A stretch of 41,519 nt of DNA from Solibacteraceae bacterium (GTDB lineage: Bacteria; Acidobacteriota; Terriglobia; Bryobacterales; Bryobacteraceae): assembly GCA_026984795.1 (NCBI GenBank), contig JALSRK010000056.1:1-41519 (forward strand). Direction: 5' to 3'. Under the pieces are notes generated by a model. The model saw only the letters and a list, made by a program, of their open reading frames with translations, was not told where the DNA came from and did no database searches. The first letter of the stretch is position 1; every line of letters begins with the position of its first letter. This document shows positions 33,459 through 41,519 of the stretch, one piece after another. The translations under genes were made by a program, and so were the position numbers.

Positions 33459-35505
33459 CGAGTTGCTGGTCGCGCATCTCGACGGGGAACTGGCCCCCAA
33501 GGATGAGGCGCGTGTGGCCCGCCACTTGAAGGAATGCTGGCACTGCCGCTCCCGGGCCTCCGCCTTCAGCGAGCAGATGCGCCTGCTCGCCCGGGAGCGC
33601 GACGCGCAGCCTTTCCCGAGTCCGCACGAGGTGGACGAGGCCCGGCGGGAGTTCTTTGCCCGGTTCGAAGAGGCGACCGCTCGGCAGCACCGGCGCTGGC
33701 CGTGGGTCGGGATGCCTCCCCGGTCGTGGTCTTGGAAGCCAGCCCTGGCGCTCGGCGTGTTGGTGGGTGTCTTTGTTGGTTTGTGGTTCGTACCGCGACA
33801 CCGGAGCGCCCCCCAGTCGGCCGCGGATGTGCTGGCGTCGATCGAACGCTCTGAGAACACTCTGCGCGCCGCGCCCGGCTACTTCCACCAGGCGATCCGA
33901 GTAGAGGTGAGCCTCAAGAGACCCACACCGTTACACTGGCGGGGCGAGTTGGAGGTCTGGGCCGACTCTGAGGGAAACCGGTACAGCTCGCGATGGCGGG
34001 ACTCGGCGGGCCGGTTGCGGTACGCCGCGTGGCGGACCGCCGGCGGGGAGGAGTTCGCCACCGACGCCACGTTGCAGCTCATACCGGCGCCTTCTCCGCC
34101 CGCTGCGCACAGGGTCGCGCTGATCGAGCTCTGGGGCTACGGCCTTGCCGCCGGCCGCATCGAAGACGCCTTCCTCGACTGGATGCGGAGCCGGCGGTGG
34201 CAGCCCGTCAGCTTCGCTGCCGACTTCCGGGCGTTCGCCGACGGCGAAGGCGCCGTTTTGAAGGTGGAGCGCCTGGCGCCTGCGCCGGGTCGGCCGGTGC
34301 TGCGGCTCAGCGCCAGCCGCGTCGTCGATGGCGTGCTGGTGACGCTGGTTCTGGAGGCGGACGCTGACTCCCACCGCCCGCGCCTGGAATATGTCTCGTT
34401 TGAAGGCGGCGGCCGCAGTGCCGAGGTGCGTTTCGTGGCCTATCGGATGGAACGGCTTCCCCCGGTACAGTGGCTGGCGGCGGTTTTTGAGCCCCCGACG
34501 CCCCGCCGGTCGCGCCGGCGACGAATCATTCCGGCCTCGCCGTCGCAGCCGCTGGTAGCGTTGAAACGCGTTCCGACGCAGGCCGAGCTCGACGCGGCAG
34601 AGATCGAAGTCCGCTACGCCTTGCACCGCTTGGGCGTCTGTCTGGGCGAACCGGTGCGCATCGAACGCGATACTTCCCGGGTCCGGGTTCGCGGGGTCGT
34701 CGATTCCGCTGAGCGCCGCCGTGAGATCGTTGTCGCCTTAGCGCAGGTTGAGGATCCGGGACTCGTCGAGGCGAACATTCAGACCATCGAGGAAGCGCTG
34801 ACCGGTGGCCCGAACTGGGCGGCGCCCGGCGAAACAGGACAGAGTGCCGCCCGGAAGCCGACGATCGCTGAAAGCGATTTGCCGCTTCGGAACCGCTTCC
34901 TGGAGTATTTCCGCCAGTCGGGTTCGTCGGAACCGGCGGCTGCGCGCTTGACCGCCTTCGTGAACTCGGCCCTGGATATCACGGCGGCGGCTCTGGATCA
35001 GGCCTGGGCCTTGCGGAGGCTGGCCGAGCGCTACCCGCCGGACGAGGTCAGCCGGTTGAACGTCCAGAGCCGGTGGCTGCTTGAGGTAATGGTGCGCGCG
35101 CATCTGGCCACGTTGCAGCAGAAGATGGCGTCGGCTGAGACGCTGTTGGCGCCCGTCTTCTCGTCGGTGGCCGGCATCCCCCGCGTCCCGAACTCGCCAG
35201 CCCGCGCTCCCCTGAGTGGTGTGAATTGGGCGCAGACGGCGCTCGCCATCTTCTCCCGGGTGAACCGGGTGCATGACTTGGTCCACGGCGTGCTCGGCGG
35301 AGGTGCCGCGCCGGATACGGACCAAGCGCCGAAAGAAAGTCGGAAAGTACTCGTTCGCGATGCCGAACAGGCCATGGCGGAATCGCTGGCGCTGATGCGA
35401 ACGGTGCGTGGCGAGCTCCGCCAGGCGAAACTTCTCGCGGCGGAAGAGCTTTCCACCGAGGGCCACGTAGCTGAAATCGCCCGCCAAACCGAGTCACCGG
35501 AATAA
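33439..35505 (+). CDS. Zinc-finger anti-sigma factor with a very large extracytoplasmic region
   Basis: A 688-residue single-pass protein. Residues 1-40 are a putative zinc-finger (ZAS) anti-sigma domain: LLVAHLDGELAP and the HxxxCxxC ligand set His29, Cys33, Cys36. A hydrophobic segment at about 101-119 (PALALGVLVGVFVGLWFV) would span the membrane, followed by about 570 periplasmic residues. These contain an outer-membrane-lipoprotein-sorting-like beta region (PGYFHQAIRVEVSLKRPTP, then GELEVWADSEGNRYSS) and, farther on, helical segments with repeated Ala/Arg. Typical anti-sigma factors of this type are 150-300 residues. The start is the ATG at 33439, overlapping the sigma gene by 20 nt, the usual arrangement for a sigma/anti-sigma pair. 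Confidence 0.85.
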   Translation: MDKHVADELLVAHLDGELAPKDEARVARHLKECWHCRSRASAFSEQMRLLARERDAQPFPSPHEVDEARREFFARFEEATARQHRRWPWVGMPPRSWSWKPALALGVLVGVFVGLWFVPRHRSAPQSAADVLASIERSENTLRAAPGYFHQAIRVEVSLKRPTPLHWRGELEVWADSEGNRYSSRWRDSAGRLRYAAWRTAGGEEFATDATLQLIPAPSPPAAHRVALIELWGYGLAAGRIEDAFLDWMRSRRWQPVSFAADFRAFADGEGAVLKVERLAPAPGRPVLRLSASRVVDGVLVTLVLEADADSHRPRLEYVSFEGGGRSAEVRFVAYRMERLPPVQWLAAVFEPPTPRRSRRRRIIPASPSQPLVALKRVPTQAELDAAEIEVRYALHRLGVCLGEPVRIERDTSRVRVRGVVDSAERRREIVVALAQVEDPGLVEANIQTIEEALTGGPNWAAPGETGQSAARKPTIAESDLPLRNRFLEYFRQSGSSEPAAARLTAFVNSALDITAAALDQAWALRRLAERYPPDEVSRLNVQSRWLLEVMVRAHLATLQQKMASAETLLAPVFSSVAGIPRVPNSPARAPLSGVNWAQTALAIFSRVNRVHDLVHGVLGGGAAPDTDQAPKESRKVLVRDAEQAMAESLALMRTVRGELRQAKLLAAEELSTEGHVAEIARQTESPE

Positions 35506-35592
35506 CACCTTGCTGGCCGAGCTCCTTCAGACCATCTCACCCAGCCCCGGCTCCTCACCCGTGTACCGCAACCCTCTGGAGCGCAGCTGCAT

Positions 35593-35625
35593 TTGACAAA
35601 CGCCCAGTCTCTCCAGAATCTTAAT
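35593..35625 (+). promoter_or_regulatory. Candidate promoter upstream of the first TonB-dependent receptor
   Basis: A perfect TTGACA at 35593-35598 lies in the 156-bp gap before the receptor gene. The best -10-like hexamer is CTTAAT at 35620-35625 (four of six), but that leaves 21 bp between the elements, longer than usual. At the standard 17 bp the hexamer is gaatct, a poor match. A strong GGGAGGGG ribosome site follows at about 35647-35654, seven nt before the ATG. The receptor may therefore have its own promoter besides read-through from the sigma operon. Confidence 0.32.
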
Positions 35626-35661
35626 GAATAGGCGTCTCGCGCGGAAGGGAGGGGCTGCCGG

Positions 35662-38600
35662 ATGAGGGCTGCGGTCAGATCCATTCTGGTGACCACTTTG
35701 GTGGCGCCCCTTTCCCTCCTCTGTTACGGTCAGAACCGGTCGGCCCTTCTGATGGGAACCATCTACGATCCCCTGGGCGCCGTGATCCCCGGAGCGAAAG
35801 TCACGGTACTCAACGTGGAGACGGGGATCAAGCGCACGGTGGTGACCGGCCCTTCGGGGCGTTACGTGGTGCCTTTGCTCGAGCCCGGCAACCATCGCAT
35901 CCTCGTCAGAAAGGAGGGCTTCCGTTCCCTCAGCCGCAGCGGCATCGTCCTGCACGTCAATGAGTCGGTCGAGGTGGATCTGGTCCTCGAACTGGGGGCC
36001 GTCACCGAGAGCGTCACGGTACAGCTCCCGCCGCCGCTGCTGGAGACGGGAGAGGCTAGCCAGAGCCTGGTGATCGACAACACGCAAGTTCTGAACTTAC
36101 CTTTGAACGGGCGCAACGCCTACCAGCTCTCAGCGCTGACGCCGGGGGTGATCCCGGGCGGGGGCTTCGAGGACTCGGTGACCATCAACCGCATGAACAA
36201 CATCAACGTCAACGGGGGCGCCAGTTTCAACAACGAAGTGCTGCTTGACGGAGTCTCGAATGTCATCGCCGGCCACGGGCAGATTGCCGTGGCGCCCTCG
36301 GTGGACGCGGTGCAGGAGTTCCGGGTGCAGACCACGCAGTACTCGGCCGAGTTCGGCCGCACCAGCGGCGGGGTGGTGAACCTGGCGACCAAGTCCGGCA
36401 CCAACGAGTTCCACGGCACGCTCTATCACTTCCTGCGCAACAAGGTCTTGAAGGCCAACAACTTCTTCAACAACCGGGCGGGGGTGGACCGGGCGCCCTT
36501 TGTCTACAACCAGTTCGGGGGCACCATCGGTGGGCCGATCCTCAAGAACCGGACCTTTTTCTTCTTCGGCTACGAGGGCTACCGGATCCGGGAGGCGAAG
36601 AACTTCACCGGCACGGTGCCGACGGCGGCGATGCGGGAGGGCGACTTCAGCGGGCTGATGACGCCGGACGGCAAGCCGGTGACGATCTATGATCCGTTCA
36701 CCTCGCGGCCGGTATCGAAGAAGAAGTGGATTCGGGATCCGTTTCCGGGCAACGTGATTCCGGCGTCGATGTTCGATCCGGTGGCGGTGAACGTGACGCC
36801 GATGTACCCGCTGCCGAACAAGCCGGGGCTGGGGAGTTCGGTGTCGCAGAACTTCATCGCCAACGCCTCGAGCGTCGATGACTTGAACATGTTCACCGGG
36901 CGGTTCGACCACAGCTTCAGCGAGGCGAACCGGCTGTTTTTCCGGGCCAGCCGGAACAGCCGGCAGCGGGTGCCGCCGAACTTTTTCGGCACCCCGGCGA
37001 CGTCGAACTCGTTCGGGCCGAGCGACGGGGTGGACTGGCACGCGGTGTTGAACGACACGCACGCCTTCAGTCCGGCGACGGTGCTGGAGATCCGGTTGGG
37101 CTACGCGCTGAACGCCGAGGACCGGCTGCCGGAGACCTACGGGCTGGACCTGACGACGCTGGGCTTTCCGGAAGCCTTCAACGCCCGGGTGCAGGCGCAC
37201 TACTTTCCGACCTTCTCGGTGCAAGGCTACAGCACGCTGGGGGCGTCGGCGTTCACGGTCTTCTCGCAGGGCAGCCAGACGCGGTCGCTGGCCGGGAGCC
37301 TGACGCACATCCGGGGGCGGCACACGCTGAAGTTCGGCGGCGAGGTGAGGATTCTGAACCACAACTCGCGGCTGGCGCCGGAGGCCTCGGGGCGGTTCTG
37401 GGCGCAGCGGAAGATGACCCAGGGGCCGAACCCGGACAAGGCGTCGAAGACGGCCGGCGACGGCTATGCGTCGTTGTTGCTGGGGACGCTCAACCGGGCC
37501 CGGGCGCGGCTGACGGCGGACATCTCCTACCGGACGATCTACTATGCCGGCTACATCCAGGACGATATCAAGGCGACGTCGAAGCTGACGCTGAACATCG
37601 GGCTGCGCTACAGCTACGAGACGCCGCGGACGGAGCGGTGGAACCGGCTGACGTGGTTCGACCCGGAGGTGCTGAACCCGGTGGGCGAGGACATCGGCTG
37701 GGAAGGGCCGCCGCTGCGGGGCGGCTTGCGGTTCGCCGGGGTGGACGGCCCGCGGGGCTGGGCGGATCCGGACCGGAACAACTTCGCGCCGCGGTTCGGC
37801 TTCGCCTACCGGGCGCTGACGCGGACGGTGATCCGGGGCGGCTACGGGATCAGCTACCTGCCGAACGGCACCAGCTACAACGGCTTCGGGGCGGGCCAGG
37901 AAGGCTTCACGACGCGGACGACCGAGGTGGTGACGATCGACGGGCGGACGCCGGAGACGCTGCTGCACGAGGCCTTCTCTGACGGGCTGATCGAGCCGAG
38001 CGGGGCGAGCCTGGGGCTGTACACGCTGCTGGGCTCGAGCGTAAGTGCGAATCTGCGGAACATCCGGGTGGGCTACAGCCAGCAGTGGAGTCTGACGATC
38101 CAGCAGGAGCTGCCCGGGGGCTGGCTGCTGGAGGCCGGCTACGTGGGCTCGCGGGGGATCAAGATCCCGATCAGCTTCACCATGAACCAGCTCCGGGAGG
38201 AGCAGTTGCAGTTGGGCGAGGCTTTGCTGGAGAAGGTGCCGAATCCGTTTTTCGGCCACTGGGCGGTGACCGGGGGTTTGGCGAAGAGCAAGGTGCAGCG
38301 GCGGCAACTGCTGCGGCCGTACCCGCACTTCAGCGGGGTGACGTTTCCGAGCCGGGAGGCGGGGGCCTCGACGTTCCACTCCTTCCAGGCACGGGTGGAG
38401 CGGCGGTTCGCCAACGGTTTCAGCTTGCTGGCGGCCTACACGAACTCGAAGCTGATCTCGGACACCGACAGCCGGAAGGCGTGGGTCGGCGGCGGGGAGC
38501 TGACGGCGGGGCCGCAGAATGCCTACAACCTGAGGGCGGAGCGCTCGATCGCGCCGCAGGACGTCTCGCAGCGGCTGGTGACGTCGTTTCTCTACGAGCT

Positions 38601-39111
38601 GCCCTTCGGCCGGGGCAAGAGGTGGGGCTCGGGCTGGAGCGGCGTGGTGAACGCGCTGCTGGGCGGCTGGCAGGTGAACGGGATCGTGACGTTCTCCACC
38701 GGGCGGGTGCTGCGGGTGACGGCGCCGAACGAGAGCTTCTCCTACAACGGCTCGCTGCGGCCGAACTCGACCGGCGAGAGCGCCGAGCTGCCGGCCTCGG
38801 AGCGCTCGATCGACCGGTGGTTCCGTACCGACGTCTTCGAGCAGCCGCCGCCGTTCACCTTCGGCAACGTGAGCCGGACGCTGCCGGACGTCCGCGAGCA
38901 CGGCATCAAGAACTTCAATCTGTCGGCGATGAAGAACACCCGGCTGACCGAGCGGTTCACCCTGCAGTTCCGGGCCGAGTTCTTCAACGCTTTCAACACG
39001 CCGCGGTGGGGGCGGCCCGACGGCGCTCTGCTGAGCAACACCTTCGGCGTCATCACCTCCCAGCTCAACGCCCCCAGGGAGATCCAGTTCGGCCTCAAGC
39101 TCGTCTTCTAG
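35662..39111 (+). CDS. TonB-dependent receptor with N-terminal carboxypeptidase-regulatory-like domain (Oar-like), copy 1
   Basis: A 1149-residue outer-membrane protein. Signal peptide is at about 1-24 (ends CYGQ). A carboxypeptidase-regulatory/CNA-B-like beta-sandwich follows at about 28-105 (GTIYDPLGAVIPGAKVTV, then PSGRYVVPLLEPGNHRILV). A TonB plug spans about 125-245 with LPLNGRNAYQLSALTPGV and VDAVQEFRVQTTQYSAEFGR, then a long 22-strand-type barrel ending in the beta-signal IQFGLKLVF. Acidobacterial and myxobacterial Oar-like receptors take up glycans or peptides or act in adhesion. The ligand is unknown. It is nearly identical to the copy at 39307 over the plug and barrel. No SusD-like lipoprotein accompanies it. 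Confidence 0.9.
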   Translation: MRAAVRSILVTTLVAPLSLLCYGQNRSALLMGTIYDPLGAVIPGAKVTVLNVETGIKRTVVTGPSGRYVVPLLEPGNHRILVRKEGFRSLSRSGIVLHVNESVEVDLVLELGAVTESVTVQLPPPLLETGEASQSLVIDNTQVLNLPLNGRNAYQLSALTPGVIPGGGFEDSVTINRMNNINVNGGASFNNEVLLDGVSNVIAGHGQIAVAPSVDAVQEFRVQTTQYSAEFGRTSGGVVNLATKSGTNEFHGTLYHFLRNKVLKANNFFNNRAGVDRAPFVYNQFGGTIGGPILKNRTFFFFGYEGYRIREAKNFTGTVPTAAMREGDFSGLMTPDGKPVTIYDPFTSRPVSKKKWIRDPFPGNVIPASMFDPVAVNVTPMYPLPNKPGLGSSVSQNFIANASSVDDLNMFTGRFDHSFSEANRLFFRASRNSRQRVPPNFFGTPATSNSFGPSDGVDWHAVLNDTHAFSPATVLEIRLGYALNAEDRLPETYGLDLTTLGFPEAFNARVQAHYFPTFSVQGYSTLGASAFTVFSQGSQTRSLAGSLTHIRGRHTLKFGGEVRILNHNSRLAPEASGRFWAQRKMTQGPNPDKASKTAGDGYASLLLGTLNRARARLTADISYRTIYYAGYIQDDIKATSKLTLNIGLRYSYETPRTERWNRLTWFDPEVLNPVGEDIGWEGPPLRGGLRFAGVDGPRGWADPDRNNFAPRFGFAYRALTRTVIRGGYGISYLPNGTSYNGFGAGQEGFTTRTTEVVTIDGRTPETLLHEAFSDGLIEPSGASLGLYTLLGSSVSANLRNIRVGYSQQWSLTIQQELPGGWLLEAGYVGSRGIKIPISFTMNQLREEQLQLGEALLEKVPNPFFGHWAVTGGLAKSKVQRRQLLRPYPHFSGVTFPSREAGASTFHSFQARVERRFANGFSLLAAYTNSKLISDTDSRKAWVGGGELTAGPQNAYNLRAERSIAPQDVSQRLVTSFLYELPFGRGKRWGSGWSGVVNALLGGWQVNGIVTFSTGRVLRVTAPNESFSYNGSLRPNSTGESAELPASERSIDRWFRTDVFEQPPPFTFGNVSRTLPDVREHGIKNFNLSAMKNTRLTERFTLQFRAEFFNAFNTPRWGRPDGALLSNTFGVITSQLNAPREIQFGLKLVF
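36387..36923 (+). repeat. Perfect long direct repeat within receptor copy 1 (matches 40032-40568)
   Basis: By eye, 537 consecutive bases here are identical to 40032-40568, an offset of exactly 3645 bp. The run is bounded by single differences at 36386 (C versus T) and 36924 (G versus C). It covers the end of the plug and the first barrel strands. Identity includes all synonymous positions. Similarity continues on both sides with scattered substitutions, to the end of the window on the right. Confidence 0.9.
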
Positions 39112-39306
39112 GATCTCCTTCTTCTCGGCTGCTGTATCTGCCGCTGTTGTCCCCCGAAACTCCGAGCCATCCACACATACGAGGATGACGGCCTCTGCCA
39201 TGCGCGGGCCGGTCCCGAATGGGTCGCCGGCTGGTGGCTGCGGGGCTTGAGGGAGTTCGAGTGCGGCGTGAGGCGGGGTCGAGAATCCACCAATTCGAGG
39301 TGAACA
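39112..39306. other. Spacer between tandem receptor genes, with GC-rich hairpin
   Basis: About 195 bp with no gene. A hairpin can form at 39208-39231: GCCGG-T-CCC-GAAT-GGG-TCG-CCGGC. It has no following T-run, so it may be a weak stop or an attenuating or stabilising structure between the two receptor messages. A GAGG site seven nt before the second receptor's ATG closes the region. No promoter pair was recognised. Confidence 0.4.
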
Positions 39307-41519
39307 ATGCGATTGCTTAGCAGGTTGTATCTGGCGGGCGTGCTGGTCGTGGCCAGCCCCTGGGTGCTGTTTGGCCAAGGCCGGACCGCGCAACTTACGG
39401 GCACGATCACCGACACCAGCGGCGCCGTCATCCCGGGGGCCCAGGTGACGGTCACCAACGTGGACACCGGAGAGGAGCGCAAGACCACTTCCAACGAGCT
39501 GGGCATCTACACGGTTCCTTTGCTCGAGCCGGGCAACTATAAGATCCTCGTGCAACAGGACGGTTTTCGCAGCGTGAGCCGCGAGGGGATCACGCTGCAC
39601 GTGAACGACCTGCAGCGGATCGACTTCGAGCTGGAAGTAGGCGCCCTGGCCGAGACGGTGACAGTCGAGGCAGCGGCCCCCTTGCTGGAAACCACCGAAG
39701 CCAGCCAGAGCGTGGTGATCGACAACACGCAGATCCTGAACCTGCCTCTGAACGGGCGCAACGCCTACCAGCTCTCGGCGCTGACGCCGGGGGTGATCCC
39801 GGGCGGGGGCTTCGAGGACTCGGTGACCATCAACCGCATGAACAACATCAACGTCAACGGCGGCGCCAGCTTCAACAACGAGATCTTGCTCGATGGGGCC
39901 TCGAACTACATCGCGGGCCACGGGCAATTCGCTCTGACGCCCTCGGTGGACGCGGTGCAGGAGTTCCGGGTGCAGACCACCCAGTACTCGGCCGAGTTCG
40001 GGCGCACCAGCGGCGGGGTGGTGAACCTGGTGACCAAGTCCGGCACCAACGAGTTCCACGGCACGCTCTATCACTTCCTGCGCAACAAGGTCTTGAAGGC
40101 CAACAACTTCTTCAACAACCGGGCGGGGGTGGACCGGGCGCCCTTTGTCTACAACCAGTTCGGGGGCACCATCGGTGGGCCGATCCTCAAGAACCGGACC
40201 TTTTTCTTCTTCGGCTACGAGGGCTACCGGATCCGGGAGGCGAAGAACTTCACCGGCACGGTGCCGACGGCGGCGATGCGGGAGGGCGACTTCAGCGGGC
40301 TGATGACGCCGGACGGCAAGCCGGTGACGATCTATGATCCGTTCACCTCGCGGCCGGTATCGAAGAAGAAGTGGATTCGGGATCCGTTTCCGGGCAACGT
40401 GATTCCGGCGTCGATGTTCGATCCGGTGGCGGTGAACGTGACGCCGATGTACCCGCTGCCGAACAAGCCGGGGCTGGGGAGTTCGGTGTCGCAGAACTTC
40501 ATCGCCAACGCCTCGAGCGTCGATGACTTGAACATGTTCACCGGGCGGTTCGACCACAGCTTCAGCGACGCCAACCGGCTGTTTTTCCGGGCCAGCCGGA
40601 ACAGCCGGAGCCAGGTGCCGCCGAACTTCTTCGGGACGCCGGCGACGTCGAACTCGTTCGGGCCGAGCGACGGGGTGGACTGGCACGTGGTGTTGAACGA
40701 CACGCACGCCTTCAGCCCGGCGACGGTGTTGGAGGTGCGGTTGGGCTACGCGCTGAACTCCACCGACCGGTTGCCGGAGACCTACGGGCTGGACCTGACG
40801 ACGCTGGGCTTTCCGGAGGCCTTCAACGCCCGGGTGCAGGCGCACTACTTTCCGACCTTCTCGGTGCAGGGCTACAGCACGCTGGGGCCGCGGGCGTTCA
40901 CGGTCTTCTCGCAGGGCAGCCAGACGCGGTCGCTGACCGGGAGCCTGACGCACATCCTGGGGCGGCACACGCTGAAGTTCGGCGGGGAGGTGAGGATTCT
41001 GAACCACAACTCGCGGCTGGCGCCGGAGGCCTCGGGGCGGTTCTGGGCGCAACGGAAGATGACCCAGGGGCCGAATCCGGACAAGGCGTCCAAGACGGCC
41101 GGCGACGGCTATGCGTCGTTGTTGCTGGGGACGCTCAACCGGGCCCGGGCGCGGCTGACGGCGGACACCTCCTACCGGACGATCTACTATGCGGGCTACA
41201 TCCAGGACGACATCAAGGCGACGTCGAAGCTGACGCTGAACATCGGGCTGCGCTACAGCTACGAGACGCCGCGGACGGAGCGGTGGAACCGGCTGGCGTG
41301 GTTCGACCCGGAGGTGTTGAACCCGGTGGGCGAGGACATCGGCTGGGAAGGGCCGCCGCTGCGGGGCGGCTTGCGGTTCGCCGGGGTGGATGGTCCGCGG
41401 GGCTGGGCGGATCCGGACCGGAACAACTTCGCGCCGCGGTTCGGCTTCGCCTACCGGGCGCTGACGCGGACGGTGATCCGGGGCGGCTACGGGATCAGCT
41501 ACCTGCCGAACGGCACCAG
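39307..41519 (+). CDS. TonB-dependent receptor, Oar-like, copy 2 (partial, 3' end outside window)
   Basis: Open from the ATG at 39307 to the window edge, 737 codons without a stop. Signal peptide is at about 1-24 (VLFGQ), then the carboxypeptidase-regulatory-like domain (GTITDTSGAVIPGAQVTV, then LGIYTVPLLEPGNYKILV), plug and the first two thirds of the barrel. It aligns residue for residue, without any gap, to copy 1 from the first Met. The N-terminal 130 residues differ at many positions, while the rest is almost identical. A small set of changes lies at about residues 420-540, for example SEANRL to SDANRL, NAED to NSTD and GASAF to GPRAF. Such an arrangement fits a tandem duplication kept similar by gene conversion. 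Confidence 0.92.
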   Translation, partial: MRLLSRLYLAGVLVVASPWVLFGQGRTAQLTGTITDTSGAVIPGAQVTVTNVDTGEERKTTSNELGIYTVPLLEPGNYKILVQQDGFRSVSREGITLHVNDLQRIDFELEVGALAETVTVEAAAPLLETTEASQSVVIDNTQILNLPLNGRNAYQLSALTPGVIPGGGFEDSVTINRMNNINVNGGASFNNEILLDGASNYIAGHGQFALTPSVDAVQEFRVQTTQYSAEFGRTSGGVVNLVTKSGTNEFHGTLYHFLRNKVLKANNFFNNRAGVDRAPFVYNQFGGTIGGPILKNRTFFFFGYEGYRIREAKNFTGTVPTAAMREGDFSGLMTPDGKPVTIYDPFTSRPVSKKKWIRDPFPGNVIPASMFDPVAVNVTPMYPLPNKPGLGSSVSQNFIANASSVDDLNMFTGRFDHSFSDANRLFFRASRNSRSQVPPNFFGTPATSNSFGPSDGVDWHVVLNDTHAFSPATVLEVRLGYALNSTDRLPETYGLDLTTLGFPEAFNARVQAHYFPTFSVQGYSTLGPRAFTVFSQGSQTRSLTGSLTHILGRHTLKFGGEVRILNHNSRLAPEASGRFWAQRKMTQGPNPDKASKTAGDGYASLLLGTLNRARARLTADTSYRTIYYAGYIQDDIKATSKLTLNIGLRYSYETPRTERWNRLAWFDPEVLNPVGEDIGWEGPPLRGGLRFAGVDGPRGWADPDRNNFAPRFGFAYRALTRTVIRGGYGISYLPNGT
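40032..40568 (+). repeat. Perfect long direct repeat within receptor copy 2 (matches 36387-36923)
   Basis: The second copy of the 537-base identical block, at the same reading-frame position in the second receptor. The two copies are in direct orientation 3645 bp apart, so recombination between them would delete one receptor's worth of DNA and leave a hybrid gene in frame. Confidence 0.9.

Noticed and set aside
36130-41052. A 1640-codon open frame on the minus strand across both receptor genes
   Set aside because: It is antisense to two clear receptor genes, is rich in Arg, Val, His, Pro and Glu without any domain, and repeats itself because the receptors are repeats. High GC and avoidance of TTA, CTA and TCA codons in the sense frame leave the opposite frame free of stops.
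1-41519. CRISPR arrays, tRNA/rRNA genes, insertion sequences, prophage or attachment sites
   Set aside because: No regularly spaced short repeats, tRNA-like cloverleaf segments, transposase or integrase motifs, or flanking inverted repeats were recognised on either strand. The only long repeats are the two receptor genes.

Overview
The window looks like a chromosomal stretch from a high-GC member of the Acidobacteriota, most likely of the Bryobacterales/'Solibacter' kind. The reasons are the very large TonB-dependent receptors with an N-terminal carboxypeptidase-regulatory-like domain, GMC oxidoreductase paired with a gluconate-dehydrogenase subunit-3 protein, many sulfatases and Tat-exported glycan enzymes, RraA-family proteins, and a strong G/C preference at third codon positions. 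The taxonomic call is inference from gene content. No tRNA, rRNA, CRISPR array, transposase or phage gene was seen.

Left third (1-15286) is central carbon and trehalose metabolism. It opens with the last 43 codons of a LexA-type repressor, then an exported RraA-family protein. A translationally coupled glpK-glpD pair (minus strand) turns glycerol into dihydroxyacetone phosphate. A methyltransferase, ATP-type PEP carboxykinase (pckA) and a phosphofructokinase follow on the plus strand. Next is a compact run: beta-phosphoglucomutase-like HAD, GH65 disaccharide phosphorylase, an adenylate-kinase-like protein with an export signal, and trehalose-phosphatase (otsB). It converges with a minus-strand OtsA fused to a second phosphatase-like domain. 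That fused domain has Asn where the catalytic nucleophile Asp should be, so otsB probably supplies the phosphatase activity. The set could both make trehalose and recover it by phosphorolysis.

The middle (15474-32730) is entirely minus strand: a MOSC protein, a GMC oxidoreductase and its Tat-signal small subunit, then a nine-gene carbohydrate/sulfate-ester locus. In transcription order this is a Tat-lipoprotein sulfatase, a TIM-barrel glycosidase-like protein, a GH42-like protein, a GH26 protein, a sodium:solute symporter, a fumarate-reductase-type flavoprotein, an RraA-family protein and two more sulfatases. Several pairs overlap by ATGA, which suggests coupled translation. It reads as a locus for taking apart a sulfated glycan outside the cytoplasm and importing and processing a small product.

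The right end (32889-41519, plus strand) is divergent from that locus: an ECF sigma factor, an overlapping zinc-finger anti-sigma factor with an unusually large extracytoplasmic part, and two tandem TonB-dependent receptors. The receptors align without gaps from their start codons. They are diverged at the N-terminus but nearly identical in the barrel, including a 537-bp perfectly identical block. The second receptor runs off the window.
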